Assembly (NCBI RefSeq): GCF_020283565.1 | Contig: NC_060060.1 | Span: 12,958,001-13,022,000, forward strand | Source: Trifolium pratense | Taxonomy: Eukaryota > Streptophyta > Magnoliopsida > Fabales > Fabaceae | Length of the DNA stretch: 64,000 nucleotides | Direction: 5' to 3' | Part shown: positions 23,105 to 36,025 of the stretch, in pieces | Layout of the letters: each line of letters begins with the position of its first letter | How positions within the stretch are numbered: position 1 is the first letter of the stretch | Notes under the pieces: generated by a model | Database searches by the model: none | Told to the model about the DNA's origin: nothing | The model's input: only the letters and a program-made list of their open reading frames with translations | Made by a program: the position numbers and the translations under genes

Positions 23105-23494
23105 TCAACTGGTGACTATGAGTGCTCCCGCACTCTCATAGCCTTCCTCCTCATCAACGGCAACATGAGCTGACGAACTACCACTGCCCCTTCTCTGAGG
23201 ACAGTCCTTCTTGAAGTGACCCGGATCCTGACAATAGAAGCATCTGAACCTGCCACCATTATCACCTTTTGGCCTAGACTTGGACCCATATTTCTTCCCC
23301 TTTCCTCTACCGTCGTTCTCACTTCTATCCCTCATCACATTCAGCCCTTCCGCACTATCATCAACCCTCAAGTCTCTCAACTTTGTCAACTCCTTGGTCC
23401 TCAAAGCTGATTGAACTTCATCCAATGTGATAGTACCTTCTTTGCCATAAAGCAACGCATCCTTGAGATTTTCAAGTGATTTGGGTAAAGCACA
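23105..23494 (-). CDS. Copia gag, C-terminal part with zinc knuckle
   Basis: The frame reads from the nested-element junction at 23494 down to the stop at 23105. It contains LLYGKEGTITLDEV and the CCHC zinc knuckle CFYCQDPGHFKKDC (C-x2-C-x4-H-x4-C) that binds element RNA. An acidic tail and a stop follow. It is the second half of the gag whose first half is 34165-34613; they are separated by the nested LARD, so no complete gag can be made. Confidence 0.88.
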   Translation of the reverse strand, partial: CALPKSLENLKDALLYGKEGTITLDEVQSALRTKELTKLRDLRVDDSAEGLNVMRDRSENDGRGKGKKYGSKSRPKGDNGGRFRCFYCQDPGHFKKDCPQRRGSGSSSAHVAVDEEEGYESAGALIVTS

Positions 23495-26400
23495 TGTAAG
23501 ACCCGTAATTCCACAGTACTTTTGTGTGAGGGAATAAATAATGGCTAAGAGGTTTTAGGGTTTTTGGTTAAGTATTTTAGTGAGTATCGTCGCAAAAATG
23601 GGATTTTTGCTGAAATGGAGTCTGTTTTGTGCTCGTGCGCTGGAAAGGCACAGACTTTTGGGCTGTAATCCTCTTTTATGAATGAGAAGGTTTTTGTAAA
23701 TTCAGAATGACGAGTTTTAGATTTTTCTCGCTTTTGGAAAAACGAGTGAGGATTTTACCCGCTGTTGTAAAATTTTACGGTTTCGAAATTCAGTAAAATT
23801 TTAGATGGAAGTTTTATATATCTGCGCGAGTTAGGATATGTCCTGAGAATAATTTTCAAGAGTGTGGAAGAAAATTACAGTCGCGGAAAAAGATTCGGCG
23901 ATAAGTTTTGGAAATCGTTTACGGAGGACTTTTAGGTTTTAGATTTTCTGTCTGTGCAAGTTTGGTCCGTAACCGAAGCGTGACTCGTCTGTGAGGCGAA
24001 GACTTTTAGAACCATATGAGAATATCTAAAGTGGATGGGATTTGCTTGATCCAATGGTGAGGGTTTTTCATGGCTTTAGTTGCACTTTTGATCCAATGGC
24101 TAGGAATGACCAAGACCAATGTATAGTAAGGAGGTTTAGCTTCTTTGGGGACTTAGAAAAATCTGAATTTTTCCATTTCTCTTCCTCTCCAAACCGTGAA
24201 GCCATCCCCCATTTTCATATCTTCACCAAATTTTCATTTCATCATCAAATCCTTCCTTTTCAAGCTCTTTGGAACCTAGACTTGCTAAGGGAATCACTTC
24301 ACTTAAGGTAACTAGTCTTCTCCTTTCTTTTGCTTGGTTAAAACTCATGATTCTAGGAATTTTTGGGTTATGTTCTTGAGAATTAGTTTTCTAGAAATTA
24401 GTTTTGGTTGTTTGTGGTTCTAGGGAAGTGTTTAGGAGTAGTATTTAAGCTTGTTTAAGCTTGGCATGTTGTGATTTCCATGGTGATTAAGATTTTCATA
24501 AAATCTTTTGTTAGGGTTTGAAAAACTTATTTGAAATGATCATAACTTTGAAAAATTGTTTTGTGCTTTTCTTTTTGGTGTTGTTTATGAGCTTAGTAGA
24601 GAAATGGATGTTAGATTATGGCTTTAATTTTGTGAAACAAGGAAAAATAATTTTGAGTGTGTTCTTGAGGATTTTATGAACATATTTTTAGAAACTTTTG
24701 TTTTGATGCTCAAAGTGGTTTGGTTGATCAATTCCATGGCCATGTGAACTAATAGATGCTAGCTAGGACTTTGCATTGGAAAATTTTGAGTGTGGTCCTT
24801 ATTTTCTAAACTTTTGGTCATGAGAAATTTCGGAAAAGTGTGGGAGAGGTTTCAAAATTTGTCAGGGCTTTGAGGGAGGCACAATGGTGGCCTAGGGCGA
24901 ATTACCATGCAAAAAATTTTTGGGAAAAAAATGGTTTCAGTGTTGTATGTGTGTTAAAGAACCTAAAATTGAATTTTCGAAATTTGAGGCTTTGCCCGGA
25001 AAATTTTTTGGGGCTTGGATTAGTAACTCGGGGGTATTATGGGATATTACCATGCCCTCGGAAGCGAAAAATTTTGAGCGGAAGGGCCACTTTGTTTTTC
25101 AAGGGCAGAACCTAGAGCTTGTGTGGGGGGGGAAAAAATTGTGAAATTTTTCTAAGTCCACAATTTTGTGAAAAATGAGCATGCTTTGATGAAATGATCA
25201 TAGGTGGGTCAAAGTTTGATTATAGGATTGTATTTGGAAAGAAAAACTTGAAACTTGCGACGCAAGAAAAACTCGATTATTTTGTCGAGATGTTTTCGTA
25301 AAATTTTTAGGTTGTTTTCAAGTGTTTTGGTAGTGTATGAAAGTGTCCTTTGAAGTTTAAAACCATAGAGAGCAATGGTATGCTTTGAAAATGAAAATTT
25401 GTGGGAGAATGCCTTGATTTCTCAATTCTGGACGAACTGTGCAGGGGCATTTTCGTCCATTTAAAATTGTTTCAGTTCCCTCAAAACTTAACCATTTGAT
25501 CCGTCTTTTCGAGACGAAGAGTTTGGCGTATGGTTCGTCTCGAGTGGACAAGAGTTGAATTAGTTATGGTCATTTTAGTTTGAAAACTATTTTGTCGAAA
25601 ATGTGTTTGTTTTGTGAAAAATAGTGTATTTAACTTCGGGAATTTTTAATCACTATGGGGAGGACTCGGAAACAATATCCGAGAGTGTTAGGAAGTGCCT
25701 TAGACACCTCTAGACCTTTGTGGATAGGTTTAGTTTCGTTAAGATAATTTCGGAGAAACTTATTCATTGTCCGCTCGTTATTTTTAGGAAACGCGAAACG
25801 GTAGATAGTGTGAAACGTTGTGGTTTTTGGTTGGAAGCATTGCCGAGGTAAGGGCACCTTCTATTTATGCCTTACTTCCGACAATAACATGTGTTGTTTT
25901 GGCTTGTTGTTTATGCACTGGTTGTGAGTGCTTTGTATGGTTGCGTTATGTATTCTCGTAATGAGTTATGTTGAATACATATTGGTTGTTTACATATTAT
26001 GCGAATATGTATGTTGGAATGTTTGAGATTACATATTAATGAGAATATGTAAGTTGTTGCATTAGTATATGTAGAGAAGGCGTATGCTCATGCATTCATA
26101 GTGGGTATTTGATCTGAGTGATTGTACCCGGTGATACTCCCGCCTTTAAGTGAGCCGGTATTTGATCTGAGTGATTGTACCCACCGTTAATGGAGCCGGT
26201 ATTTGATCTGAGTGATTGTACTCGGGGTATTCCACCAATTGAGTAGGTGTTTGATCTGAGTGATTGCACCCGGTGTTATCCCACCGTTTGATTCCGGAAT
26301 CCATGCATGTGACGATCCTGTGACGGGGTGTCACACTCATTCATTAGAGGTTTTGCATTAGGCTATGTGCGCATTTTATTTATTATGCATGTGTTGAGGA

Positions 26401-26946
26401 AAATGATAAGTGTTTAGCCGCTTTCTATTTGGTACTTGGTATTTGTATTTCTTGTTTCCAGTTGGTGACCCTTATTTTGCATGCCATATCGCGGGCTCCT
26501 CCCACCCCCAGACGATGGAGCGCCATCTGAGACCGTAGGCCGTGTGGACGGCGAGGACTTCGTGGACTATCCCGGAGTGTAGAGAGTAGCGCTTGTTAGG
26601 CTACATTTTGGTAGGCTTAGGGCCTAGTTTGTATTTTGGATGACTGTATGTCTTATACATTTATACTCAGACATGTTTAGTGCCTTTTGGCCTTGTGATA
26701 TATTCGGTTCATAACTTGTATCTTTTGGTTGATGAACTTAATGTATCCGCCGTATGTAAATTATTCAGGTACACACTTTGCTTCGAGGAAGCCCTGTAAT
26801 ATAATGTGTTGATGTTATATTTATTTTCTATTGAATGACGAATTGCCGAGATAGCTGCGGGCGTTCACGCGCGCCATTTTATTTAAGCGTGTTTTAAAAA
26901 AAAAAAATAATACCCCTTTTTATGCTTTGAAAAATGGGGTGTTACA
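23495..26946 (+). repeat. 5' LTR of the LARD
   Basis: 3,452 bp. The only difference from the 3' LTR I noticed is A at 26183 against G at 33401; equal length was confirmed from the ends and from several internal positions. Short frames inside it are repeated identically in the other LTR and are not genes. Confidence 0.9.
26103..26290 (+). repeat. degenerate tandem repeat in the LARD LTR
   Basis: Four copies of GTATTTGATCTGAGTGATTG-type modules spaced about 50-56 bp; the same array recurs at 33321-33508 in the other LTR. A candidate LTR regulatory array. Confidence 0.8.
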
Positions 26947-29900
26947 TTTTGGTATCAGAGCTCGGCATTAGATCTTCAAAGGGAAAGTGTGTACTTCAGT
27001 TAACAGTCTGAGGTCAGTCATATTAGAGTTAGGGTCGGGTTTAGTGAGCATAAGTGCTTGGGTTCTTATGTGTTTGTTGTCTTGAGTCAAGCATGGGTTA
27101 AATGCTTAGGTAATTGATTGTTTCTCAACCGAAACAATGTTCCCTATAGTGCTTCAGTGAGTAGGACAGTTAGCCCCTAGAGCTTTGGTCGAACTGGGTC
27201 GACGAGTGTCTCCGAATTTTCTCAGAGGCAGCGGTCCGAGGAGGATGGATTTGAGGAGAATTAGAAATGCAAGGGATTCTTGGAAGTTAGATTATTGATT
27301 AGAAGTGCATTGGACGTGGTCACTCGAAGATGTTGAGTGTGGACGAGTGGACGTCGTTCTTGTAAAGGATTGCAAGTACGGAATTATTTAGGGGGACCTT
27401 TTAAGAAAATATTGGATGTCTTCTACGATGAGTTCGGGACGAGACTTGATGAAGTCGTTTAGTTGTCAAGGAGGTGCGACCGTTGTGGAATGTTGGAGCA
27501 GACAACGAGGTCAATTGGAATTAATTTCGATGATTGGATAATCCTCGGGGCGAGTCATGTTGGAATTAATGGGTGTGGCGCATCAAGAGTGAGTGAACCT
27601 AGTGTGGTTAGGCGACGATTATATGAAGGGTGAGTACCTTAAGGGTTAAGTTGAGTGTTTAAGATATGTTAGGATTTTGAAATGTGAGTATTAAGGGTAA
27701 AATCTCGTGATAATTGAAGGTAGGAGGCCAAGTATCACGTTGGTAAGTGACAATCTATACGTAGTTCAGAAGATAGTAAGTATAGATGTCGATGTGAGAC
27801 AAGAATATAGTTGATTAATTGTTGGAACAAGGGTGAATTTGGAGGGATTGCTAGGTAAAGAACGAGTAGTCCAACCTTGAAAAGTAAGTTTTATGTCGAT
27901 GTTAAGAGATACAAGAGGTATATAGTATGGAAATGCCTATAGAATTGTAGATGTGTAAGTTAGAATTGTTAGTTTTGGGGGGTAAAATGTAAGAGAAATT
28001 AAATTTCTCAAGTAGTTTGACGGGATTAGACCATAAGTGAGTAGAGGGCCGGTATGAATGGACATTTAAGTTAACAATTTCAATCGACCAAGAGGGTTGA
28101 AGGACCAAGTAGCACCTTGAGAGTATGATATCATAGGGGATGAAGTGGACAAGTTTTAAATAATTCAAGTTATGGACGAGAATTTTAGAAAATTTTCTAA
28201 GAAATGTCTTGTTGTGGGTAGAAAAGGGGTTCATTAGTGAGAATACTAAGACAAAGAGAGTGATAGTTGGAATGACTTTTTGTTGAAGGTTAAGATGTAA
28301 CGGAGGAATTTAGATAGTATGACTAGTGTTTAAGTTCTTGAGGGTTATATTCGAAGAGATTGATTTAGGAATCAAACATTATAAGGAAGTCATGTAGTGT
28401 ATGGTTTTTGCTTGGTGGGTAGTCTCAAAAAGACGAGCATTAAGATTTGAGATAAGTGTCGGACACTAGATGGATGAGCAAGATAAGTAAATTTGGAAGT
28501 TAATCATAATGACGTTCTAAGGATAAGTTTAGAGATAGTATGCATAAAGAGCTAATTACTAGGAGCTTGGAGGATTAATTATTTTTGGGGCGTTCGATTT
28601 CGAGGAACATGTTGGTTGTACCATAGAAAAGGCTAGAAGTGAGTAAGACTTTTATGATTAAGTAGATGTGTCAGGATGAGTAGCGAGAACGTATATGTGA
28701 AGTTGGTAAATAGTATTAGAAAAAAATACTATAACTTTAGATCGTTACGACGATTTGGGATTGGTCGAACGGAAAAAAAGTATATTTGTTACGATGTAAT
28801 TTCATGTAGAACGAGAGAGTTTTGGTTCGGGTACGCCAAATTAAAGATGTTGTTGGATTTAACGAAAATTGGGTATAGTGGTTTGGGAACCAACTCTAGG
28901 CGGTTGTTGAACTCGGATGTTGCGAATTTCTAGAGAGTCGAGGAGGACTAATTTGGAGTTTTGGTAGAGTTATAACATCGGCGTGGTGGTCGCGATGGAA
29001 TATTGAGGTTGTGCGCTAGCAAGAAGGTGAAAAGAAATAATTAGAGTTTGTAAGGAAAGGCTGGCAACCTTATTGTTTAATTTTTCAGAGTCAAAAGGAA
29101 TAGTAAGAAGGATTGCATTGACGTATCTCGTAAGAAGTTAAGGTTGAGTTAAGAATCACACGAGGAGTGTATGCCAATGAAAGTGGAACTTGGTATATGT
29201 AGATAAAAGCACAAAAGAATAGCGATGGAGAAAAGAGGTTTAAATTGGAAAAGAATGTTACGGTTGGTATCCGAACGACTAAATTATTAAATGGAAAATT
29301 GCACATCGGAATTTGGACGTCGAGACAAGTTTAAGTAGTGATGTGACATTAAAGGACAAGTGAATGGAGCGAGGAAGTTAGTCGTTGGGAGAAACTTTTT
29401 CATGAGGAGTACTGAAGAAACACATGGAGATGTGGTTCATGCTAATTGAGGATTCACAAATAGGACTACCTCACACATAATTTGGAAAATTATGATTGTG
29501 TGTGTATTAAGGATTCGAAATCACCACATGAATGGATGTCATGGCGGTAAAATTGTTGTATGCGAATATGAAAAGGAGGTTAGTAATCGTTCTAATGAAT
29601 ATGGGCGTAGCATGGTGGAAAGTGCACGTTGAGAAAATCAAGGACATCGGATGTTAACGATAAAAGGGAGATGTTGGAACAATTAAAGAGGTCGAGGGTG
29701 ACAAACTCTTTTGAGGAAAAGAGAATTTAGTGGTAAGAGGAAAGAAACTCAAGGGAGTTTTAAAATGGTTTGGGAATTTGACAAAAGATGGTGCGTGCCA
29801 ACGGTGGTAGTCAACGAAGAGAAATGTTTTGTGTTGAGGACTGCAAGGGTGAGCTAAGTGTTCAGTTGGAAAAAAAAAAATTTGCAGACGCGTAAGGGGT

Positions 29901-30712
29901 TGAATTGTGGAAAGCGGAGATTTGTTTAAAAGGAAAAGTTGCTTGAGATTTGGATAAAGAAAATCCAAGAGACATAGACGGTATAGTTCGCAAGTGCCAA
30001 GGAAATGTGGGAGTTGTAATCACCAACCGGATGTTGGGATGATATTATTAAGAATGAGATTGGAATGAGATCCGTGAATGAACGAACGGTTAGGCGAAGT
30101 TATGAGATTAAGAAAATTTAAGGATTTACGGACATTGGTAAAGTTGTAAGATTCTACGGAGATGATAATTTCTTTTGGAGTGTTTATGTTTTGGGGAGAT
30201 TGTGTCTCGTCAGCGAGATCGAGGTAGTAAGAAATTGAGGAAGGGTTTGGTAAACCACGAAGGAATTGTTGAACCTTTGTGGCTCAGATGATTTTGAGCA
30301 CAAGTGACGGAGAGCGCTATTGTAGTTTGGTAAAGATGGTCTATGTCACCATCATGGTTGTCGGCTATCTATTGACAAATTGAGGGACTGATCACTCTTA
30401 ATCTCTTGTAAATAGTAGACGGAATCGTGTTGACTGAAATAGACTAGTTTTGCCACCTTTAGTAGTGCATAGAGTTTTTGGAAATTCTTTGGAGGACAGT
30501 CGGTCACCACTTCGCGTGAACCTAATGGAATAGGCTATGAAGCGGAGACGGAAAAATGTGACCTTGAAAGCAGAATGTGTTGACCTAGGTTCGTGGACTG
30601 GTGGTAAAAGTAATTTGGAATGGTGAACTCTTTGTGTGGTGTTAGTAATAAATGGTTGAGCTATCACTCCTGCTTAGTTTCGAGGACGAAACTTCTTTTT
30701 GGTGGGTAGTAA
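26947..30712 (+). other. LARD internal region without coding capacity
   Basis: Begins with the primer-binding site and ends with a purine-rich GGTGGGTAGTAA before the 3' LTR. No frame on either strand shows gag, protease, RT, RNase H, integrase or chromodomain motifs. Either a long non-coding LARD interior or strongly decayed coding sequence; the near-identical LTRs favour the former. Confidence 0.7.
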
Positions 30713-33700
30713 TGTAAGACCCGTAATTCCACAGTACTTTTGTGTGAGGGAATAAATAATGGCTAAGAGGTTTTAGGGTTTTTGGTTAAGTATTTTAGTG
30801 AGTATCGTCGCAAAAATGGGATTTTTGCTGAAATGGAGTCTGTTTTGTGCTCGTGCGCTGGAAAGGCACAGACTTTTGGGCTGTAATCCTCTTTTATGAA
30901 TGAGAAGGTTTTTGTAAATTCAGAATGACGAGTTTTAGATTTTTCTCGCTTTTGGAAAAACGAGTGAGGATTTTACCCGCTGTTGTAAAATTTTACGGTT
31001 TCGAAATTCAGTAAAATTTTAGATGGAAGTTTTATATATCTGCGCGAGTTAGGATATGTCCTGAGAATAATTTTCAAGAGTGTGGAAGAAAATTACAGTC
31101 GCGGAAAAAGATTCGGCGATAAGTTTTGGAAATCGTTTACGGAGGACTTTTAGGTTTTAGATTTTCTGTCTGTGCAAGTTTGGTCCGTAACCGAAGCGTG
31201 ACTCGTCTGTGAGGCGAAGACTTTTAGAACCATATGAGAATATCTAAAGTGGATGGGATTTGCTTGATCCAATGGTGAGGGTTTTTCATGGCTTTAGTTG
31301 CACTTTTGATCCAATGGCTAGGAATGACCAAGACCAATGTATAGTAAGGAGGTTTAGCTTCTTTGGGGACTTAGAAAAATCTGAATTTTTCCATTTCTCT
31401 TCCTCTCCAAACCGTGAAGCCATCCCCCATTTTCATATCTTCACCAAATTTTCATTTCATCATCAAATCCTTCCTTTTCAAGCTCTTTGGAACCTAGACT
31501 TGCTAAGGGAATCACTTCACTTAAGGTAACTAGTCTTCTCCTTTCTTTTGCTTGGTTAAAACTCATGATTCTAGGAATTTTTGGGTTATGTTCTTGAGAA
31601 TTAGTTTTCTAGAAATTAGTTTTGGTTGTTTGTGGTTCTAGGGAAGTGTTTAGGAGTAGTATTTAAGCTTGTTTAAGCTTGGCATGTTGTGATTTCCATG
31701 GTGATTAAGATTTTCATAAAATCTTTTGTTAGGGTTTGAAAAACTTATTTGAAATGATCATAACTTTGAAAAATTGTTTTGTGCTTTTCTTTTTGGTGTT
31801 GTTTATGAGCTTAGTAGAGAAATGGATGTTAGATTATGGCTTTAATTTTGTGAAACAAGGAAAAATAATTTTGAGTGTGTTCTTGAGGATTTTATGAACA
31901 TATTTTTAGAAACTTTTGTTTTGATGCTCAAAGTGGTTTGGTTGATCAATTCCATGGCCATGTGAACTAATAGATGCTAGCTAGGACTTTGCATTGGAAA
32001 ATTTTGAGTGTGGTCCTTATTTTCTAAACTTTTGGTCATGAGAAATTTCGGAAAAGTGTGGGAGAGGTTTCAAAATTTGTCAGGGCTTTGAGGGAGGCAC
32101 AATGGTGGCCTAGGGCGAATTACCATGCAAAAAATTTTTGGGAAAAAAATGGTTTCAGTGTTGTATGTGTGTTAAAGAACCTAAAATTGAATTTTCGAAA
32201 TTTGAGGCTTTGCCCGGAAAATTTTTTGGGGCTTGGATTAGTAACTCGGGGGTATTATGGGATATTACCATGCCCTCGGAAGCGAAAAATTTTGAGCGGA
32301 AGGGCCACTTTGTTTTTCAAGGGCAGAACCTAGAGCTTGTGTGGGGGGGGAAAAAATTGTGAAATTTTTCTAAGTCCACAATTTTGTGAAAAATGAGCAT
32401 GCTTTGATGAAATGATCATAGGTGGGTCAAAGTTTGATTATAGGATTGTATTTGGAAAGAAAAACTTGAAACTTGCGACGCAAGAAAAACTCGATTATTT
32501 TGTCGAGATGTTTTCGTAAAATTTTTAGGTTGTTTTCAAGTGTTTTGGTAGTGTATGAAAGTGTCCTTTGAAGTTTAAAACCATAGAGAGCAATGGTATG
32601 CTTTGAAAATGAAAATTTGTGGGAGAATGCCTTGATTTCTCAATTCTGGACGAACTGTGCAGGGGCATTTTCGTCCATTTAAAATTGTTTCAGTTCCCTC
32701 AAAACTTAACCATTTGATCCGTCTTTTCGAGACGAAGAGTTTGGCGTATGGTTCGTCTCGAGTGGACAAGAGTTGAATTAGTTATGGTCATTTTAGTTTG
32801 AAAACTATTTTGTCGAAAATGTGTTTGTTTTGTGAAAAATAGTGTATTTAACTTCGGGAATTTTTAATCACTATGGGGAGGACTCGGAAACAATATCCGA
32901 GAGTGTTAGGAAGTGCCTTAGACACCTCTAGACCTTTGTGGATAGGTTTAGTTTCGTTAAGATAATTTCGGAGAAACTTATTCATTGTCCGCTCGTTATT
33001 TTTAGGAAACGCGAAACGGTAGATAGTGTGAAACGTTGTGGTTTTTGGTTGGAAGCATTGCCGAGGTAAGGGCACCTTCTATTTATGCCTTACTTCCGAC
33101 AATAACATGTGTTGTTTTGGCTTGTTGTTTATGCACTGGTTGTGAGTGCTTTGTATGGTTGCGTTATGTATTCTCGTAATGAGTTATGTTGAATACATAT
33201 TGGTTGTTTACATATTATGCGAATATGTATGTTGGAATGTTTGAGATTACATATTAATGAGAATATGTAAGTTGTTGCATTAGTATATGTAGAGAAGGCG
33301 TATGCTCATGCATTCATAGTGGGTATTTGATCTGAGTGATTGTACCCGGTGATACTCCCGCCTTTAAGTGAGCCGGTATTTGATCTGAGTGATTGTACCC
33401 GCCGTTAATGGAGCCGGTATTTGATCTGAGTGATTGTACTCGGGGTATTCCACCAATTGAGTAGGTGTTTGATCTGAGTGATTGCACCCGGTGTTATCCC
33501 ACCGTTTGATTCCGGAATCCATGCATGTGACGATCCTGTGACGGGGTGTCACACTCATTCATTAGAGGTTTTGCATTAGGCTATGTGCGCATTTTATTTA
33601 TTATGCATGTGTTGAGGAAAATGATAAGTGTTTAGCCGCTTTCTATTTGGTACTTGGTATTTGTATTTCTTGTTTCCAGTTGGTGACCCTTATTTTGCAT

Positions 33701-34164
33701 GCCATATCGCGGGCTCCTCCCACCCCCAGACGATGGAGCGCCATCTGAGACCGTAGGCCGTGTGGACGGCGAGGACTTCGTGGACTATCCCGGAGTGTAG
33801 AGAGTAGCGCTTGTTAGGCTACATTTTGGTAGGCTTAGGGCCTAGTTTGTATTTTGGATGACTGTATGTCTTATACATTTATACTCAGACATGTTTAGTG
33901 CCTTTTGGCCTTGTGATATATTCGGTTCATAACTTGTATCTTTTGGTTGATGAACTTAATGTATCCGCCGTATGTAAATTATTCAGGTACACACTTTGCT
34001 TCGAGGAAGCCCTGTAATATAATGTGTTGATGTTATATTTATTTTCTATTGAATGACGAATTGCCGAGATAGCTGCGGGCGTTCACGCGCGCCATTTTAT
34101 TTAAGCGTGTTTTAAAAAAAAAAAATAATACCCCTTTTTATGCTTTGAAAAATGGGGTGTTACA
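30713..34164 (+). repeat. 3' LTR of the LARD
   Basis: Partner of 23495-26946, offset 7,218 bp throughout. Ends at the Copia gag junction. Confidence 0.9.
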
Positions 34165-34613
34165 ACACACAACAAATGAAAGGCCTTGTCCTCGTCTTCC
34201 AAATTCACGTCAATGTTTGCCAAGTCGTCAATGATCTTGTTGAACTCCGAAAGTTGCTCCACCACAGGCTTGTTCTCCACCATTCGAAAGAAAAATAACC
34301 GTTCTTTCAAACACTGCTTATGTGCCAAAGACTTCGTCATATACAACGCATCCAGCTTGGTCCACATAGCCGCCGCAGTTTTTTCTTTAGCTACTTCCCT
34401 CAACACATTATCCGCGAGGCACAAGATAATGACACTCAAGGCCTTATCATTCATCTCGCTCTTTTCTGCGTTCGAGAGAGTATTTGGCATATTCGATATG
34501 CCCAACAATGCTTCAACACACTTTTGTTGTGTTAATATTGCCCGTACCTTCACCTTCCACAAACCGAAGTCATTTTTACCGGTGAACTTCTCAATCTCCC
34601 ACTTAGAACCCAT
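34165..34613 (-). CDS. Copia gag, N-terminal part
   Basis: From the ATG at 34613 the frame starts MGSKWEIEKFTGKNDFGLWK, the typical Copia gag start (Retrotran_gag/UBN2 family). It continues through AAAMWTKLDALYMTKSL and ends at HLLC where the nested LTR begins. The gag forms the virus-like particle of the retrotransposon. The reading frame continues across the insertion into 23494, confirming that the LARD landed inside an open gag. Confidence 0.88.
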
Positions 34614-34636
34614 GATACTTAATTCGTTTGATCCTT

Positions 34637-34657
34637 TGCCCCACGGTGGGCGCCAAT
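34637..34657 (-). promoter_or_regulatory. primer-binding site of the Copia element
   Basis: Minus strand TGGCGCCCACCGTGGGGC directly follows the 5' LTR (34658-35322). This places the 5' end of the element on the right and fixes its orientation. Confidence 0.75.
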
Positions 34658-35322
34658 TGTTGTGAATTCTTTAATAATCACACCAATAAACTTGATGTGT
34701 GGAGCAAATCGAATAAGCAATCAAAAACGTGGAAATAGCAATAATAATCACGAACAAAAGATAAGTAATAAAACTGTAAGAACACGAAGCAATTGTTTAC
34801 CCAGTTCAGTCAAAACCGACCTACTCTGGGGGAGAGAGCCACTCTCCGTTCCACTATCAATGAAAATCTTGATTACAACGATTCAATACAAAAGAGTTGC
34901 AAGAATTAGACTTCAATCCTAATTCTACCCTTTTCCCAAATCTCTTCCCGTGACCAAGAGATTTCAATGATAAGTGATTACAAGATGAAAGAATCAACAC
35001 CCAAAACCTAGAGGTGAACCAAGAGTAACCCTCTTAACCCTAGCCGCCGTTTTGGTGAAAGAAACCCTCAAAACTTCCTCCTGAAAAACAGAAAACGTGA
35101 CCCTTTAAATACCCTGCAGTGATTTCCGCCCGAGGCGCAGCTTTTTCCGCCTGGGGCGGAAATTTCCGCCTGAAACACCAAGATTTCCGCCTGGGGCGGC
35201 AAAACAGTGAGCACCCCTTTTCCTGCTTCAAATTTCCGCCCGGAACACAGGTTTTTCCGCCCGGGGCGGAAAACAGCAGACTAGTGTTGTTTTTTTCACG
35301 TTTTCAAGGCAAATTTGCAACA
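34658..35322 (-). repeat. 5' LTR of the gag-only Copia element
   Basis: 665 bp, partner of 21430-22094; followed by the target duplication GCTAA. Confidence 0.9.
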
Positions 35323-35509
35323 GCTAAAAATATAATACTTTCAGAAAATTTATAGTTGAAAAAAAAAGTTCCATGCTTGTAGAATAGCCGAAAAAATAAC
35401 TTTGTCTCCAGAAAGCACAGGAAAAAAGAACAAAGAACAAAAAAAATTAATTTTTGTAGTTGTAGAAATGAGAGGAGAAAGGAAAGTAAAGGAATCAAAT
35501 TAGTATTAA

Positions 35510-36022
35510 AGAGAGATGAAGAAGTAAACTCTGACACTCCTCCAACATCTCCTCCTCCAACGCTCTCAACTGACGTCGCCACACCCACGCCTCTCCTCCT
35601 GCCCCCAACCTAACGAGAGAACATCTCAGCCACTGAAGCCAATTTGTTCTCCGTCAAGTCAAACAACCTCGCAAATCGCTCACACAAAGGGGTCTCATCC
35701 ACCCAGGGATCAGTCCAAAAGAAAGTGTCAGATTCATCCCCTACCTTTTTCGAAGTATGTTCCCCAAACCATCCTCCCCCTACACCCTCGCCACCATCCC
35801 GAATACGCACTACCTCCCTCCACCACACTGACCCTCTCGCCCAACCCTCTCGGAGTATGCCTCTCTCCACCCCATATCTAGCTACCAACACTCGAAACCA
35901 CAACCACTCTCTATCCACTAACATCCTCCAACACCACTTGCCTAACAAAGTCAAGTTAAACTCACTCAACCGCCTAACCCCAAAACCCCCGTACTCCTTT
36001 CGTAAGCAAATAGTATTATAAA
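35510..36022 (-). pseudogene. LINE ORF2 fragment (zf-RVT region)
   Basis: On the minus strand the frame includes KEYGGFGVRRLSEFNLTLLG, WCWRMLVDREWLWFRVLVA and FFWTDPWVDETPLCERF, the conserved stretch after the reverse transcriptase of plant L1-type LINEs. It hits a stop/frameshift just after AEMFSR; homology resumes one frame over (GGEAWVWRRQLRALEEEM). Both ends are missing, so it is a dead fragment. It borders the Copia element. Confidence 0.8.
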
Positions 36023-36025
36023 ATT

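Larger units (their letters stand above)
23495..34164 (+). mobile_element. nested LARD-like LTR retrotransposon
   Basis: 10,670 bp. LTRs of 3,452 bp each at 23495-26946 and 30713-34164, beginning TGTAAGACCCGTAATTCC and ending GGGGTGTTACA. The initiator tRNA-Met primer-binding site TGGTATCAGAGC lies at 26950. Flanking GCACA/ACACA is a 5-bp target duplication with one mismatch. The 3.8-kb interior has no frame recognisable as gag or pol. Long LTRs and the TTTCGAGGACGAAAC motif before the 3' LTR are typical of Ty3/Gypsy Tekay-type chromoviruses, so I infer a non-autonomous derivative of that clade. It splits the Copia gag. Confidence 0.88.
21430..35322 (-). mobile_element. gag-only Copia retrotransposon (TR-GAG-like), interrupted
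   Basis: LTRs at 21430-22094 and 34658-35322 (665 bp each, TGTTGTGA...TTTGCAACA), flanked by a perfect 5-bp target duplication GCTAA (21425-21429, 35323-35327). Transcribed right to left: next to the right LTR is a primer-binding site, on the minus strand TGGCGCCCACCGTGGGGC. The nested element 23495-34164 must be subtracted, leaving about 3.2 kb with 1.9 kb internal. It keeps gag and a scrap of protease but no integrase, RT or RNase H. Such elements rely on autonomous relatives. Confidence 0.88.

Noticed and set aside
24042..24311. Open frame repeated exactly at 31260-31529
   Set aside because: Both lie in the two LTRs of the LARD; identity reflects the LTR pair, not a gene duplication.
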